From Bacillota bacterium (lineage in GTDB: Bacteria; Bacillota; Clostridia; DSM-8532), in NCBI GenBank assembly GCA_023411795.1, contig JAEYOK010000039.1, positions 1-64,000 on the forward strand: a DNA stretch of 64,000 nt, given 5' to 3'. The position numbers and the translations under genes are program-made. The notes beneath the pieces were generated by a model. It worked only from the letters and a program-made list of their open reading frames with translations, was not told where the DNA came from and ran no database searches. Numbering within the stretch: position 1 is the first letter of the stretch; each line of letters begins with the position of its first letter. Positions 37,136 to 45,737 of this stretch are shown here, one piece after another.

Positions 37136-37275
37136 AATAATAAACCTTACCTTAATCCTATTTTAATTTGCATATTAACAATAATTAAGCTACTATTATT
37201 GATAAGTATACCATATATTATGGGCTAGAATTTGAATCTTTTGTGAATAATTATTTTGTGTTATTGAGGTGAAAT

Positions 37276-37761
37276 ATGACCAAGCTTTATATTAAACAGA
37301 AAGTTTTTTCCTTTGGTGATAAGTACAATATTTTTAACGAGGCAGGACAGACTGTATTTACTGTCCAGGGTGAGGTTTTCACCTTTGGGGCTAAAATTCA
37401 TCTATACGATGCAATAGGAACAGAAATATTCTTTATTGAGCAAAAGCTTTTTAAGTTCCTTCCCGAATATCATATCTACAGTGGTAATACATTAAGTGCG
37501 ATAATTAAAAAAGAGTTTTCCTTATTCACTCCGAAGCTTTCGATTCAGAGTGAGTTAGGAGACTACACCTTCGAAGGCAATCTCTTTGGAATGGATTTTG
37601 CCATTCTGAATAACGGTTTCATTATCGGTGAACTCCATAAAGTATGGCTTTCCTGGGGAGACAGCTATGAGCTTGTTGTAAATGATGATAACAATGTCCC
37701 TCTATTCTGTGCTCTTACCGTTGCCATTGACCATTGCATCCATAATGAAAACAAGCGATAG
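37276..37761 (+). CDS. LURP-one-related (YxjI-like) protein
   Basis: A 161-residue protein of the LURP1/Tubby-like superfamily (YxjI). It is built of repeated beta hairpins with the pattern KQKVFSFGDKYNIFNEAGQ, then VFTFGAKIHLYDAIG, then EQKLFKFLPEYHIY. No catalytic residues are expected in this fold, and its bacterial role is not known. The ATG has GAGGTG. It stands alone just upstream of tRNA-Leu. Confidence 0.85.
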   Translation: MTKLYIKQKVFSFGDKYNIFNEAGQTVFTVQGEVFTFGAKIHLYDAIGTEIFFIEQKLFKFLPEYHIYSGNTLSAIIKKEFSLFTPKLSIQSELGDYTFEGNLFGMDFAILNNGFIIGELHKVWLSWGDSYELVVNDDNNVPLFCALTVAIDHCIHNENKR

Positions 37762-37814
37762 TTTTTTATGCCTTATTTAGCTAATTATGACCATAAGAAA
37801 TTGCTGTTTTTGTA

Positions 37815-37843
37815 TTGACAGAGCCAAATTCAATATGTATAAT
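37815..37843 (+). promoter_or_regulatory. Consensus promoter of tRNA-Leu
   Basis: A perfect TTGACA (37815-37820) and perfect TATAAT (37838-37843) separated by exactly 17 nt, 27 nt before the tRNA 5' end. This is a full consensus SigA promoter. Confidence 0.9.
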
Positions 37844-37870
37844 AAATCTTGCTGTTCCTGCAGCAAACAT

Positions 37871-37954
37871 GCGGCCGTGGTGGAATTGGCAGACACGTAC
37901 GTTTGAGGGGCGTATGCGACGAGCATACCGGTTCAAGTCCGGTCGGCCGCACCA
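37871..37954 (+). tRNA. tRNA-Leu (anticodon GAG)
   Basis: An 84-nt class II tRNA with acceptor GCGGCCG/CGGCCGC, D-arm with TGGCAGAC, anticodon stem TACGT/GCGTA enclosing TTGAGGG (anticodon GAG), a long variable arm, T-loop GTTCAAG and encoded CCA. A perfect promoter precedes it and a terminator follows. Confidence 0.96.
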
Positions 37955-38005
37955 AAAAAATTACCGTTAAAGATACAATCGTATTTTTAGCGGTAATTTT
38001 TTTAT
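37955..38005. terminator. Bidirectional terminator between tRNA-Leu and rhodanese gene
   Basis: AAATTACCGTTAAA (37958-37971) pairs imperfectly with TTTTTAGCGGTAATTT (from 37984). T-runs follow on both strands, so it can stop both the tRNA and the convergent rhodanese transcripts. Confidence 0.85.
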
Positions 38006-38036
38006 TTGCATAAAATGCCGAATACTTGGGTGTTTC

Positions 38037-38363
38037 CTATTTTCTCTTTATTCCAACATAGGAACCCATTCCCCCGGCAACATCTACCACCTGAAATCCT
38101 TGTTTTTCAAGTAACTTTGTAGTTCTACCACTTCTACCACCTGATTGGCACATAATATAATAGGTTTTATCTTTCATTAAAAATTTTTCCGGATTCTCTA
38201 ATAAGTTTCCCATAGGTATATTTTTTGCTGTCTTTATTGATCCGCTTTTATACTCATAAGGTTCTCTTATATCTATTAACTCAATCTTACCAATAAGGTT
38301 ATCCAAATCATTTACATGAATTACTTGGCTATTTTCTCTTTTTAAAAATCCAATCAATTTCAT
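38037..38363 (-). CDS. Single-domain rhodanese-like sulfurtransferase
   Basis: A 108-residue rhodanese domain. Such proteins move sulfane sulfur through a persulfide on the active cysteine. The loop MCQSGGRSGRT gives C72 as the catalytic residue, and IDIREPYEYKSGSI is the CH2A-type motif before it. There is no signal peptide. AGGAGG lies only a few nt before the ATG. It is a single gene, convergent with tRNA-Leu. The sulfur acceptor is not evident. Confidence 0.93.
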   Translation of the reverse strand: MKLIGFLKRENSQVIHVNDLDNLIGKIELIDIREPYEYKSGSIKTAKNIPMGNLLENPEKFLMKDKTYYIMCQSGGRSGRTTKLLEKQGFQVVDVAGGMGSYVGIKRK

Positions 38364-38507
38364 TTCCTCCTAGAATTATCAACATAGATTAATTTGTCAC
38401 TTATCTTATATCTAATTATAGTGATTATCCTAATTTTATCTGTGACTTAATCACATAAAGCACTAAGTAATATATGTTAAGTTCCTAAACGTGCCATCAA
38501 AAGTGTG

Positions 38508-38536
38508 TTGCATTGTGTCAAGAAGTATAGTATATT
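38508..38536 (+). promoter_or_regulatory. Candidate azlCD promoter
   Basis: TTGCAT (38508-38513) and TATATT (38531-38536) separated by 17 nt. The predicted leader of about 75 nt contains the repeated CTTCTTC and a T7 run discussed among the findings. Confidence 0.5.
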
Positions 38537-38621
38537 CCAGAAGGGCTTCTTCAAGTAATCAGTGTAGCTTTTTTTATTAGTATGAAGAAGTTACTTCTTC
38601 TATGGTTTGAGGTTTTGTAAA

Positions 38622-39338
38622 GTGGGACCTAAAGAATCTGCATACAGCTATTTAGATGGTTTAAAAGATGGAATACCCATTGGATTGGGATACCTGTCGG
38701 TCTCTTTTTCCTTCGGTATTATGGCCGTTAATTCAGGGCTCCCGGTTTGGATTACAGTATTGATATCCATGACTAATCTTACCTCAGCAGGTCAGTTTGC
38801 GGGAATAGGTCTCATAAGTGCCGGTGCTCCTTATATTGAGATGGCTCTTACCCAATTGGTTATTAATCTTCGCTATGCACTGATGTCCTTATCACTCTCC
38901 CAGAAAACAGATAAATCCTTTAATATATTTAATAGATTGGTGATATCTTTCGGCATAACAGATGAGATTTTTGCAGTGGCCAGTGGTAAACCCCATGAGA
39001 TAGGAAAAAAATATATGTATGGTTTGATTACTGCTCCATACCTGGGCTGGTCAGCCGGAACTCTGCTGGGTGCCCTTGCCGGCAATGTCCTCCCCCAGTC
39101 AGTTTCCTCTGCTTTAAATATTGCACTATATGGTATGTTTATAGCTATAATAATTCCGCCTGCCAAGAAATCTAAATCGGTATTATTTGTAATCCTTTTA
39201 TCAGTTTCCCTCAGTTTTCTATTTAAATACGCTCCATTTATCAATCAGATATCCGGCGGGTTTGCAATTATCATATGCGCAATTATAGCTTCACTTTTTG
39301 GGGCATTGTTCTTCCCCGTAAAGGAGGCGGCTGAATGA
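38622..39338 (+). CDS. azlC: Branched-chain amino acid exporter, large subunit AzlC
   Basis: AzlC pairs with AzlD to export branched-chain amino acids or analogues. The 238-residue product has about six to seven membrane segments and the family segments GIPIGLGYLSVSFSFGIMA, SAGQFAGIGL and NLRYALMSLSLSQK. I start at the GTG at 38622, which has GAGGT 8 nt upstream; a TTG at 38607 precedes that site. It overlaps azlD by 4 nt. Confidence 0.93.
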   Translation: MGPKESAYSYLDGLKDGIPIGLGYLSVSFSFGIMAVNSGLPVWITVLISMTNLTSAGQFAGIGLISAGAPYIEMALTQLVINLRYALMSLSLSQKTDKSFNIFNRLVISFGITDEIFAVASGKPHEIGKKYMYGLITAPYLGWSAGTLLGALAGNVLPQSVSSALNIALYGMFIAIIIPPAKKSKSVLFVILLSVSLSFLFKYAPFINQISGGFAIIICAIIASLFGALFFPVKEAAE

Positions 39339-39640
39339 CCTTAATTCATGTTCTGGTTATGGCGGGTGTAACCTACTTAATACGCATGCTACCCCTTGTT
39401 ATTTTTAAGAAAAAAATAGAAAGTAACTTTATAAAGTCCTTTCTATACTATGTCCCATTTGCTGTTTTAGGGGCTATGACTTTCCCTGCCATATTTTCAT
39501 CAACTTCTTCCCTTTATTCGGCTATTGCCGGCACAATGGTCGCCATATTTCTTGCCTATAAAGAGAAGAGCCTACTAACCGTAGCTTCGTGTGCCTGTCT
39601 TACTGTCTATATAGTTGAGGCATTGTTAAGATTTTTATAA
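39335..39640 (+). CDS. azlD: Branched-chain amino acid exporter, small subunit AzlD
   Basis: A 101-residue membrane protein with four hydrophobic segments. It has the AzlD landmarks: an early RMLPLVIFKKKIES and a central YVPFAVLGAMTFPAIF. The ATG overlaps the azlC stop (ATGA) and GGAGG lies inside the azlC end, indicating translational coupling. The two subunits presumably form one transporter. Confidence 0.92.
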   Translation: MTLIHVLVMAGVTYLIRMLPLVIFKKKIESNFIKSFLYYVPFAVLGAMTFPAIFSSTSSLYSAIAGTMVAIFLAYKEKSLLTVASCACLTVYIVEALLRFL

Positions 39641-39665
39641 TGCAAATACCATGTTTGATTGGCTT

Positions 39666-40316
39666 TCAGGTAATTATACCTAATAACTCCTGCGGTTGGT
39701 CAATAATGTATTCTGCCCCTTCATTCATTAGAACATCTCTATCTCTAAAGCCCCATGTAACACCTATACAAATTAAATTTGAGTTCTTGGCTGTTTTTAC
39801 ATCAACCTCTGAATCGCCGACATAAACAGCCTTCTCAGGAATCGAATGTAGTTCTTCTAGGGCCTTAAAAACAGTATCCGGTGCCGGTTTACTTAAAACA
39901 GTATCAGACTCACCGATTGCTACTTTTATATAGTCACCAAAAAAATCTTTAACTAATGCTTTTACAGCAGCATCAAATTTATTTGATACTACCGCTAATT
40001 TAAAGCCTTCTTCTTTCAGTTTTTTTAATAACTCAATAATTCCTTTATATGGTGCAGTCTTATTTTGCATATTCTTTGAATAATGGGCTTTAAATATATT
40101 CAAGGAGTCTTCAAACAACGGATTATTAACTCCATTTGGAACCGAACGTTCAATTAACTTCCCTACTCCGTTTCCTACAAACCTTCTGATTTCCTCAAGG
40201 CTTCTTTCAGGAAAACCATGAGCCGCCATTGAATAATTGACGCTATCCATTAAGTCCTCAAGGGTGTTTATCAAAGTTCCATCCAAATCGAAAACAATAG
40301 TATCGTACTTTTTAAT
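39666..40316 (-). CDS. HAD-family phosphoglycolate phosphatase-like protein, ATT start
   Basis: A haloacid-dehalogenase phosphatase of 216 residues related to Gph/PpaX. Catalytic motif I is FDLDGTLINT; motif II lies in LAVVSNK, then KPAPDTVFKALEEL and GDSEVDVKTAKNSN. The first ATG/GTG/TTG in frame is the TTG inside DLDGT, which would remove the nucleophile Asp. No standard start exists between it and the upstream stop. AGGAG lies 9 nt before an ATT at 40316, giving an N-terminus KKYDTIVFDLDGT after the initiator. It is 12 nt after the ABC-F gene, whose TAG overlaps the ribosome site. Confidence 0.88.
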   Translation of the reverse strand: MKKYDTIVFDLDGTLINTLEDLMDSVNYSMAAHGFPERSLEEIRRFVGNGVGKLIERSVPNGVNNPLFEDSLNIFKAHYSKNMQNKTAPYKGIIELLKKLKEEGFKLAVVSNKFDAAVKALVKDFFGDYIKVAIGESDTVLSKPAPDTVFKALEELHSIPEKAVYVGDSEVDVKTAKNSNLICIGVTWGFRDRDVLMNEGAEYIIDQPQELLGIIT

Positions 40317-40328
40317 GTTTATTCACTC

Positions 40329-41936
40329 CTAACCTATTATTGGCCTCAATGTTTTCTTAATTTCAATGTAATCATCATATGTAGCCATTTTGTCATACAT
40401 ACCCTCATCGGTAAATTCAATAATCCTGTTGGCAACAGTCTGTATGAATTGATGGTCATGGGTCGCAAACATTACGATACCCTTAAATTCAATCAATCCG
40501 TTATTTACCGCTGTTATGGATTCAAGGTCCAGATGGTTGGTAGGTTGATCCAAAACTAAAACATTACCCCCAAACATCATCATTCTGGATAGCATACAGC
40601 GAACCTTTTCTCCACCCGAAAGCACTTTCACAGGCTTAAATACGTCATCACCGGAAAAGAGCATTCTTCCGAGAAAGCCTCTTAGGTATGTATCTGTTTT
40701 ATCCTTTGAATATTGCATAATCCATTCAATTAGTGAAGTATCGCAATCATTGAAAAACTCAGAATTGTCCTTGGGGAAATATGATTGTGATGTGCTTACA
40801 CCCCACTTAAAAGTGCCTTCATCAGGCTCAATTTCTTCCATCAGAATTTTAAAGAGAGTCGTGTGAGTTATTTCATTTTCTCCGACAAAAGCAATTTTAT
40901 CACCTTTATTTACCTTAAAGGAAACATTATTAAGAACCTTTACCCCATCTATGGTTTTACTTAGGCCCTCAACAGTCAGAATTTCCTTTCCCGGCTCTCT
41001 GTCCATTTGAAAGCCCACATATGGATACTTTCTTGATGAGGCTGGTAAATCTTCAATTGTAAGCTTTTCTAAGAGCTTTCTTCTTGAGGTAGCCTGTTTC
41101 GACTTTGATTTATTAGCCGAAAAACGTGCGATAAAGGCTTGTAAATCCTTGGCTTTTTCCTCGTTCTTTTTATTCTGTTCCTTAATCATACGTTGAATCA
41201 ATTGGCTTGACTCATACCAAAAATCATAGTTTCCGACAAAGATTTTAATCCTGCCATAATCTATATCTACAATATGGGTACAAACAGTATTTAAGAAATG
41301 TCTGTCATGAGAAACTACAATTATAGTTCCTTCATATTCAAGCAGAAAATTCTCCAACCAGTTTTTTGATTCAATATCCAAATTGTTGGTCGGCTCGTCC
41401 AAAAGAATAATATCAGGGTTTCCAAAAAGAGCCTGCGCCAGAAGAACCTTAACTTTTGAATTTCCATCCAAACTGGACATTTGATTATATAGAATGTCAT
41501 TATCCAAGCCTAAGCCCTGTATAAGTTTTGAAGCCTCGGTTTCAGATTCCCAGCCGTTTAGCTCAGTGAACTCGGCTTCCAGTTCCGATGCTCTAATACC
41601 ATCTTCATCGGAGAAATCTTCTTTAGCATAAAGAGCGTCCTTCTCCAGTGAAATATTATATAGCCGCATGTTCCCCATGATAATAGTATCAAGTACGGTA
41701 TACTGATCAAATGCAAATTGATCCTGCTTTAAAACCGATAAACGTATATTTTCAGGTATAAAAACGCCGCCGGTGGAAGGTTCTATTTCGCCTGATAATA
41801 TTTTAAGAAACGTGGATTTGCCTGAACCGTTGGCCCCAATTATGCCATAACAATTACCCGGTGTGAATTTCAAATTTACATTGGAAAACAAGTTTGTTCC
41901 GGTAAAATTAAGACTTAGATTATCAACTGTAATCAA
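40329..41936 (-). CDS. ABC-F family ATPase (YkpA/YbiT-like) with degenerate motifs
   Basis: A soluble twin-ATPase ABC-F protein of 535 residues; such proteins act on the ribosome, in translation or antibiotic protection. NBD1 has Walker A GANGSGKST and Walker B IILLDEPTNNLD, but its signature reads SLDGNSKVK in place of the usual SGGxK. NBD2 has the signature LSGGEKVRCM and Walker B LVLDQPTNHLD, but its Walker A reads GENEITHTT, without the catalytic lysine. The interdomain linker has the expected coiled coil (about 240-300). It precedes the HAD phosphatase as a likely operon. Confidence 0.92.
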   Translation of the reverse strand: MITVDNLSLNFTGTNLFSNVNLKFTPGNCYGIIGANGSGKSTFLKILSGEIEPSTGGVFIPENIRLSVLKQDQFAFDQYTVLDTIIMGNMRLYNISLEKDALYAKEDFSDEDGIRASELEAEFTELNGWESETEASKLIQGLGLDNDILYNQMSSLDGNSKVKVLLAQALFGNPDIILLDEPTNNLDIESKNWLENFLLEYEGTIIVVSHDRHFLNTVCTHIVDIDYGRIKIFVGNYDFWYESSQLIQRMIKEQNKKNEEKAKDLQAFIARFSANKSKSKQATSRRKLLEKLTIEDLPASSRKYPYVGFQMDREPGKEILTVEGLSKTIDGVKVLNNVSFKVNKGDKIAFVGENEITHTTLFKILMEEIEPDEGTFKWGVSTSQSYFPKDNSEFFNDCDTSLIEWIMQYSKDKTDTYLRGFLGRMLFSGDDVFKPVKVLSGGEKVRCMLSRMMMFGGNVLVLDQPTNHLDLESITAVNNGLIEFKGIVMFATHDHQFIQTVANRIIEFTDEGMYDKMATYDDYIEIKKTLRPIIG

Positions 41937-42101
41937 TTTTTTTCCTCCAAAAAACTCTTAGCACTTTATGTGCACAATGATAGATTGTAGCATAGTATTA
42001 TGTACAAAAGCTAGTGCTAATCTCCTCAAATAAGAGCCGTGAGAGAATTCATATTTTGGAGCAAGCTCTATTTAAGATTCAAGTGACTTCTTGCAGTGAA
42101 A

Positions 42102-43586
42102 TCATTTATGATAAAGCTTCTTGGATTGATATTGAGGCTCACATGTAACATTTACGCCAAGCTTCTGGAATACATTCTCATCCACGCGGGATAAAATTAC
42201 GGATGAGTGGGCTTCACAACCGCGAAGCTTGTGGAGCTGCTGCATGGCAAGTGCCGCTGTGGGATTTGTTGCCGCGCAAATAGATAGAGCTATAAGAATC
42301 TCATCTGTGTGCAGACGAGGATTGCGATTTCCCATATGCTTGACCTTTAGCTGTTGTATTGGCTCTATAATAATCGGTGAAATCAGGTGCATATCGTGAT
42401 GAATGCCGCCCAACTCTTTTAAGGCATTTAATAGCAGTGCGGCTGAAGCCCCCAACAATGAGGTCGTTTTTCCTGTTACAATCCGGCCATCATTAAGTTC
42501 TAGTGCTACCGCGGGTGCTCCCGTAGCCTCAGCACGCTCCATGGCTGCATCAACAACAGGTCTATCCTTGGATGATATACCGAGCTGTTTCATTAAGAGC
42601 TCAAGCCTGTATACTTCGGATTTTTCTGCAAAACCCTGTCTTTGAGCGCAATATGTGCTGTAATATCTTCTTATAACTTCCTGCTCCGACGCTCTGCAAA
42701 CAGCATCATCATCAATTATACAGAACCCGGCCATGTTAACACCCATATCAGTTGGGCTCTTATAAGGTGATTTTCCTTCGATTCTTTCAAATATTGCGTT
42801 TAGTACAGGGAATATTTCAATGTCCCTGTTATAGTTAACGGTAGTAATCCCATATGATTCAAGGTGAAAAGGGTCTATCATATTTACGTCATTCAAATCA
42901 GTTGTAGCAGCTTCATAAGCAACATTAACCGGATGCTTCAACGGAATATTCCATATGGGGAATGTCTCAAATTTCGCATATCCGGCCTGTATTCCCCGTT
43001 TGTTATCGTGGTATAGCTGGGAGAGGCAAACTGCCATTTTCCCGCTTCCGGGACCAGGAGCAGTTATTACAACAAGTGAGCGTGTTGTTTCTATGTATTC
43101 ATTTTTTCCGTATCCATCATCGCTTACTATAAGTGAAACATTCGAAGGATAATCCGGAATGGGATAATGATTGTAAACCTTCATCCCTAAATTTAAGAGT
43201 CTTTTTTTGAATATATCTGCAGTATGTTGAGAACGATACTGGGTTATAACGACACTTCCAACATATAATCCTATATCACGAAAGGCATCTATCAAACGCA
43301 GAACTTCAAGATCATATGTTATTCCGAGATCTCCCCTGCGCTTACTCTTCTCGATATCATCGGCATTTATTGTGATAATTATTTCGACTTGATCTTTAAG
43401 CTTCATCAGCATATTGACTTTACTATCGGGCTTGAATCCCGGTAAAACTCTGGATGCGTGATAATCGTCAAAAAGCTTTCCACCAAATTCCAAATATAGC
43501 TTCCCTCCGAAAAATGAGATACGGTCAAGTATTTTTTGGGATTGCATGCTAATGTACTTATCGTTATCAAATCCTACTTTTGTCAT
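42102..43586 (-). CDS. DUF1846 family protein
   Basis: A 494-residue member of the DUF1846 family, common in Firmicutes and without an established function. The N-terminal two-thirds contain a Rossmann/P-loop-like APGPGSGKMAVCLSQLYHD segment near residue 180. The middle has NMAGFCIIDDDAVCRASEQE, and the C-terminus an alpha/beta domain with GKTTSLLGASAALLLNALK. Length matches the family. The ATG has AGGAG. It lies between two ABC-F genes in the same direction but is separated from both by 85-165 nt. Confidence 0.85.
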   Translation of the reverse strand: MTKVGFDNDKYISMQSQKILDRISFFGGKLYLEFGGKLFDDYHASRVLPGFKPDSKVNMLMKLKDQVEIIITINADDIEKSKRRGDLGITYDLEVLRLIDAFRDIGLYVGSVVITQYRSQHTADIFKKRLLNLGMKVYNHYPIPDYPSNVSLIVSDDGYGKNEYIETTRSLVVITAPGPGSGKMAVCLSQLYHDNKRGIQAGYAKFETFPIWNIPLKHPVNVAYEAATTDLNDVNMIDPFHLESYGITTVNYNRDIEIFPVLNAIFERIEGKSPYKSPTDMGVNMAGFCIIDDDAVCRASEQEVIRRYYSTYCAQRQGFAEKSEVYRLELLMKQLGISSKDRPVVDAAMERAEATGAPAVALELNDGRIVTGKTTSLLGASAALLLNALKELGGIHHDMHLISPIIIEPIQQLKVKHMGNRNPRLHTDEILIALSICAATNPTAALAMQQLHKLRGCEAHSSVILSRVDENVFQKLGVNVTCEPQYQSKKLYHK

Positions 43587-43672
43587 GACAAGCTCCTGTA
43601 AACAATATTAAAATAGGTTAGTCTCTTTTACCATTACCCACAATAACACAACAGTAACATCAGGTCAATTGC

Positions 43673-45598
43673 TCACCGTTGAATATTGTTTTTATTTTTT
43701 TCAATTTCTTCAGCAAGCTCATTCAGATAAGCCCATCGTGATATTGCCTGTTCCAAATCCTTATTGAGCTGTTCTTTTTCAGATATCAGCAACTGTAATT
43801 TAATAAAATCGCTGGATGCCTTATTCATCTCTTCCTGAACTCTTTTGATATCACTTTCAAGTTTTGCTATCAAATCATCTATCTGCTCAAATTCTCTCTG
43901 TTCCTTGAATGTGAACTTTAAAGGCTTGTCCTTCTTTCTTTCAGGTTTTTCGTTAGATGTATTTTCGGCTTGCTTAGGTTTATTGCTCTCTATAAGTCGT
44001 TCTTGCTCTGAAACATTCAATATATAATCGGAATAATTCCCTATATATCGCTCTATTACTCCATTACCTTCAAAGGAAAAAATATGTTCAGTCACTTTGT
44101 CCAGAAAATACCGATCATGGGACACTACAATGACCGCTCCGGGAAAACTATCCAGATATTCCTCAAGTACTGTCAGAGTCTGAATATCTAAATCGTTTGT
44201 GGGCTCGTCCAACATTAATACATTTGGTGCGCTCATAAGTATTCGAAGAAGATGTAATCTGCGCTTCTCTCCTCCGGAAAGCTTTGAAACCGGTGTCCAT
44301 TGGACATTTTGCGGGAATAAAAATCTTTCAAGCATCTGCGATGCACTTAAGATCCCATCGCTGGTAGTTACAGTCTCAGCCTGCTCTCTTATATACTCAA
44401 TAACGCGCAGATTGCTATTTTCCATGTGGTCATTTTCCTGAGAAAAGTACCCTATTTTAACTGTCTCGCCAATAGTAACATTGCCTTCGTCCGGTTTTAG
44501 CCGCCCCGCAATTATTTTCAAGAGGGTTGATTTACCGGCACCATTTGGACCAATAATTCCGATTCTATCATCTCTTAACAGGTTATAGCTGAAATTTTTT
44601 ACTATCTCCCCACAAGGGAAGCTCTTACTGACATTTTCAACTTCGATTATCTTCTTACCCAGACGTGAAAAGCTAACTTGCATTTCAATTTCCGTATTAT
44701 CACCGGGTCCTTGCTGTTCTATGAGCTTTTCAAATCTATCTATCCTCGCCTTCTGTTTGGTAGTGCGCGCCTGCGCTCCTCTTCTTATCCATTCAAGTTC
44801 CCTTCTTATCAGGCTTTGACGCTTTCTTTCCGAGGCTTCGGCAAGCTCTTCTCTTTCGGCTTTCATCTCTAAAAATTTAGAATAATTAGCCTGATAGCTG
44901 TACAACTTACCCCCGTCTAGTTCAATTATTCTGTTCACCACTCTATCCAGGAGGTACCTGTCATGGGTAACCATCAGTAAAGCACCTTTTCGCTTGTTCA
45001 GATAATTCTCAAGCCAATCAACAGCATTATTATCAATGTGATTGGTAGGTTCGTCCAGAATCAATAAATCAGCAGGGGTAATTAAAGCAGCGGCAATGGC
45101 AATTCTTTTTCTCTGTCCACCCGACAATTTTCCCACATCAGCATTAAACTCGGTTATTCCCAACTTTGTCAGAATACTCTTAGCCTCGGACTCAATTGAC
45201 CATGCATTAAGACTGTCCATTCTTTGAGTCAGCCCTATTAGTTTTTTCGCATACTGTTCGTCATCTGGGTTTTCTCTTACTCCTTGCAGTACGCCCTCAT
45301 ATTCTCTAATAAGCTGCATAACAGGAGAGTTCCCTTTAAAGATTTGCTCAAGTATTGTGGTGCCGTCAACAAATTCGGGATTCTGAGGCAGATATTCTAT
45401 TTTAATACTGTTTGAATAGATTATCTTTCCGGTATCATAGGGTTCATTTCCGGCGAGAACCTTAAGTAAGGTCGTTTTTCCTGTACCGTTAACGCCTATA
45501 AGACCAATTTTATCGCCTTCATTGATACCAATTGATATTTCATTTATCAGTGTTTTTTCACTATAGCTTTTTGATATTCTCTCTGCAGATAAGATCAT
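43673..45598 (-). CDS. ABC-F family ATPase (YfmR/Uup-like)
   Basis: A 641-residue ABC-F protein with two intact ATPase domains. NBD1 has GVNGTGKTTLL, KLSGGQRKRIAIA and LLILDEPTNHID; NBD2 has GPNGAGKSTLL, KLSGGEKRRLHLL and LMLDEPTNDLD. A charged linker of about 80 residues separates them. The C-terminus ends in a coiled coil (about 555-635), as in Uup, which binds DNA or stalled ribosomes. The ATG has GGGAG. No membrane segment is present, so it is not a transporter. Confidence 0.93.
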   Translation of the reverse strand: MILSAERISKSYSEKTLINEISIGINEGDKIGLIGVNGTGKTTLLKVLAGNEPYDTGKIIYSNSIKIEYLPQNPEFVDGTTILEQIFKGNSPVMQLIREYEGVLQGVRENPDDEQYAKKLIGLTQRMDSLNAWSIESEAKSILTKLGITEFNADVGKLSGGQRKRIAIAAALITPADLLILDEPTNHIDNNAVDWLENYLNKRKGALLMVTHDRYLLDRVVNRIIELDGGKLYSYQANYSKFLEMKAEREELAEASERKRQSLIRRELEWIRRGAQARTTKQKARIDRFEKLIEQQGPGDNTEIEMQVSFSRLGKKIIEVENVSKSFPCGEIVKNFSYNLLRDDRIGIIGPNGAGKSTLLKIIAGRLKPDEGNVTIGETVKIGYFSQENDHMENSNLRVIEYIREQAETVTTSDGILSASQMLERFLFPQNVQWTPVSKLSGGEKRRLHLLRILMSAPNVLMLDEPTNDLDIQTLTVLEEYLDSFPGAVIVVSHDRYFLDKVTEHIFSFEGNGVIERYIGNYSDYILNVSEQERLIESNKPKQAENTSNEKPERKKDKPLKFTFKEQREFEQIDDLIAKLESDIKRVQEEMNKASSDFIKLQLLISEKEQLNKDLEQAISRWAYLNELAEEIEKNKNNIQR

Positions 45599-45697
45599 TC
45601 AGTCTCCCTAAATACATCACTAATTTCTATTTAGTAGTTTTATATAACAATATACAAAATATCATAAACGGTAGCAAAAGGTCAATTAAGCACAATA

Positions 45698-45735
45698 ACA
45701 TTGAACCCCATCGATTATTCGATGGGGTTCAATGT
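45698..45735 (-). terminator. Strong hairpin after the DUF4179 gene
   Basis: A perfect 16-bp stem (45698-45713 with 45720-45735) and a 6-nt loop begins 2 nt after the stop codon. The run of T after it is short. It likely ends the sigma/anti-sigma unit. Confidence 0.75.
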
Positions 45736-45737
45736 CT

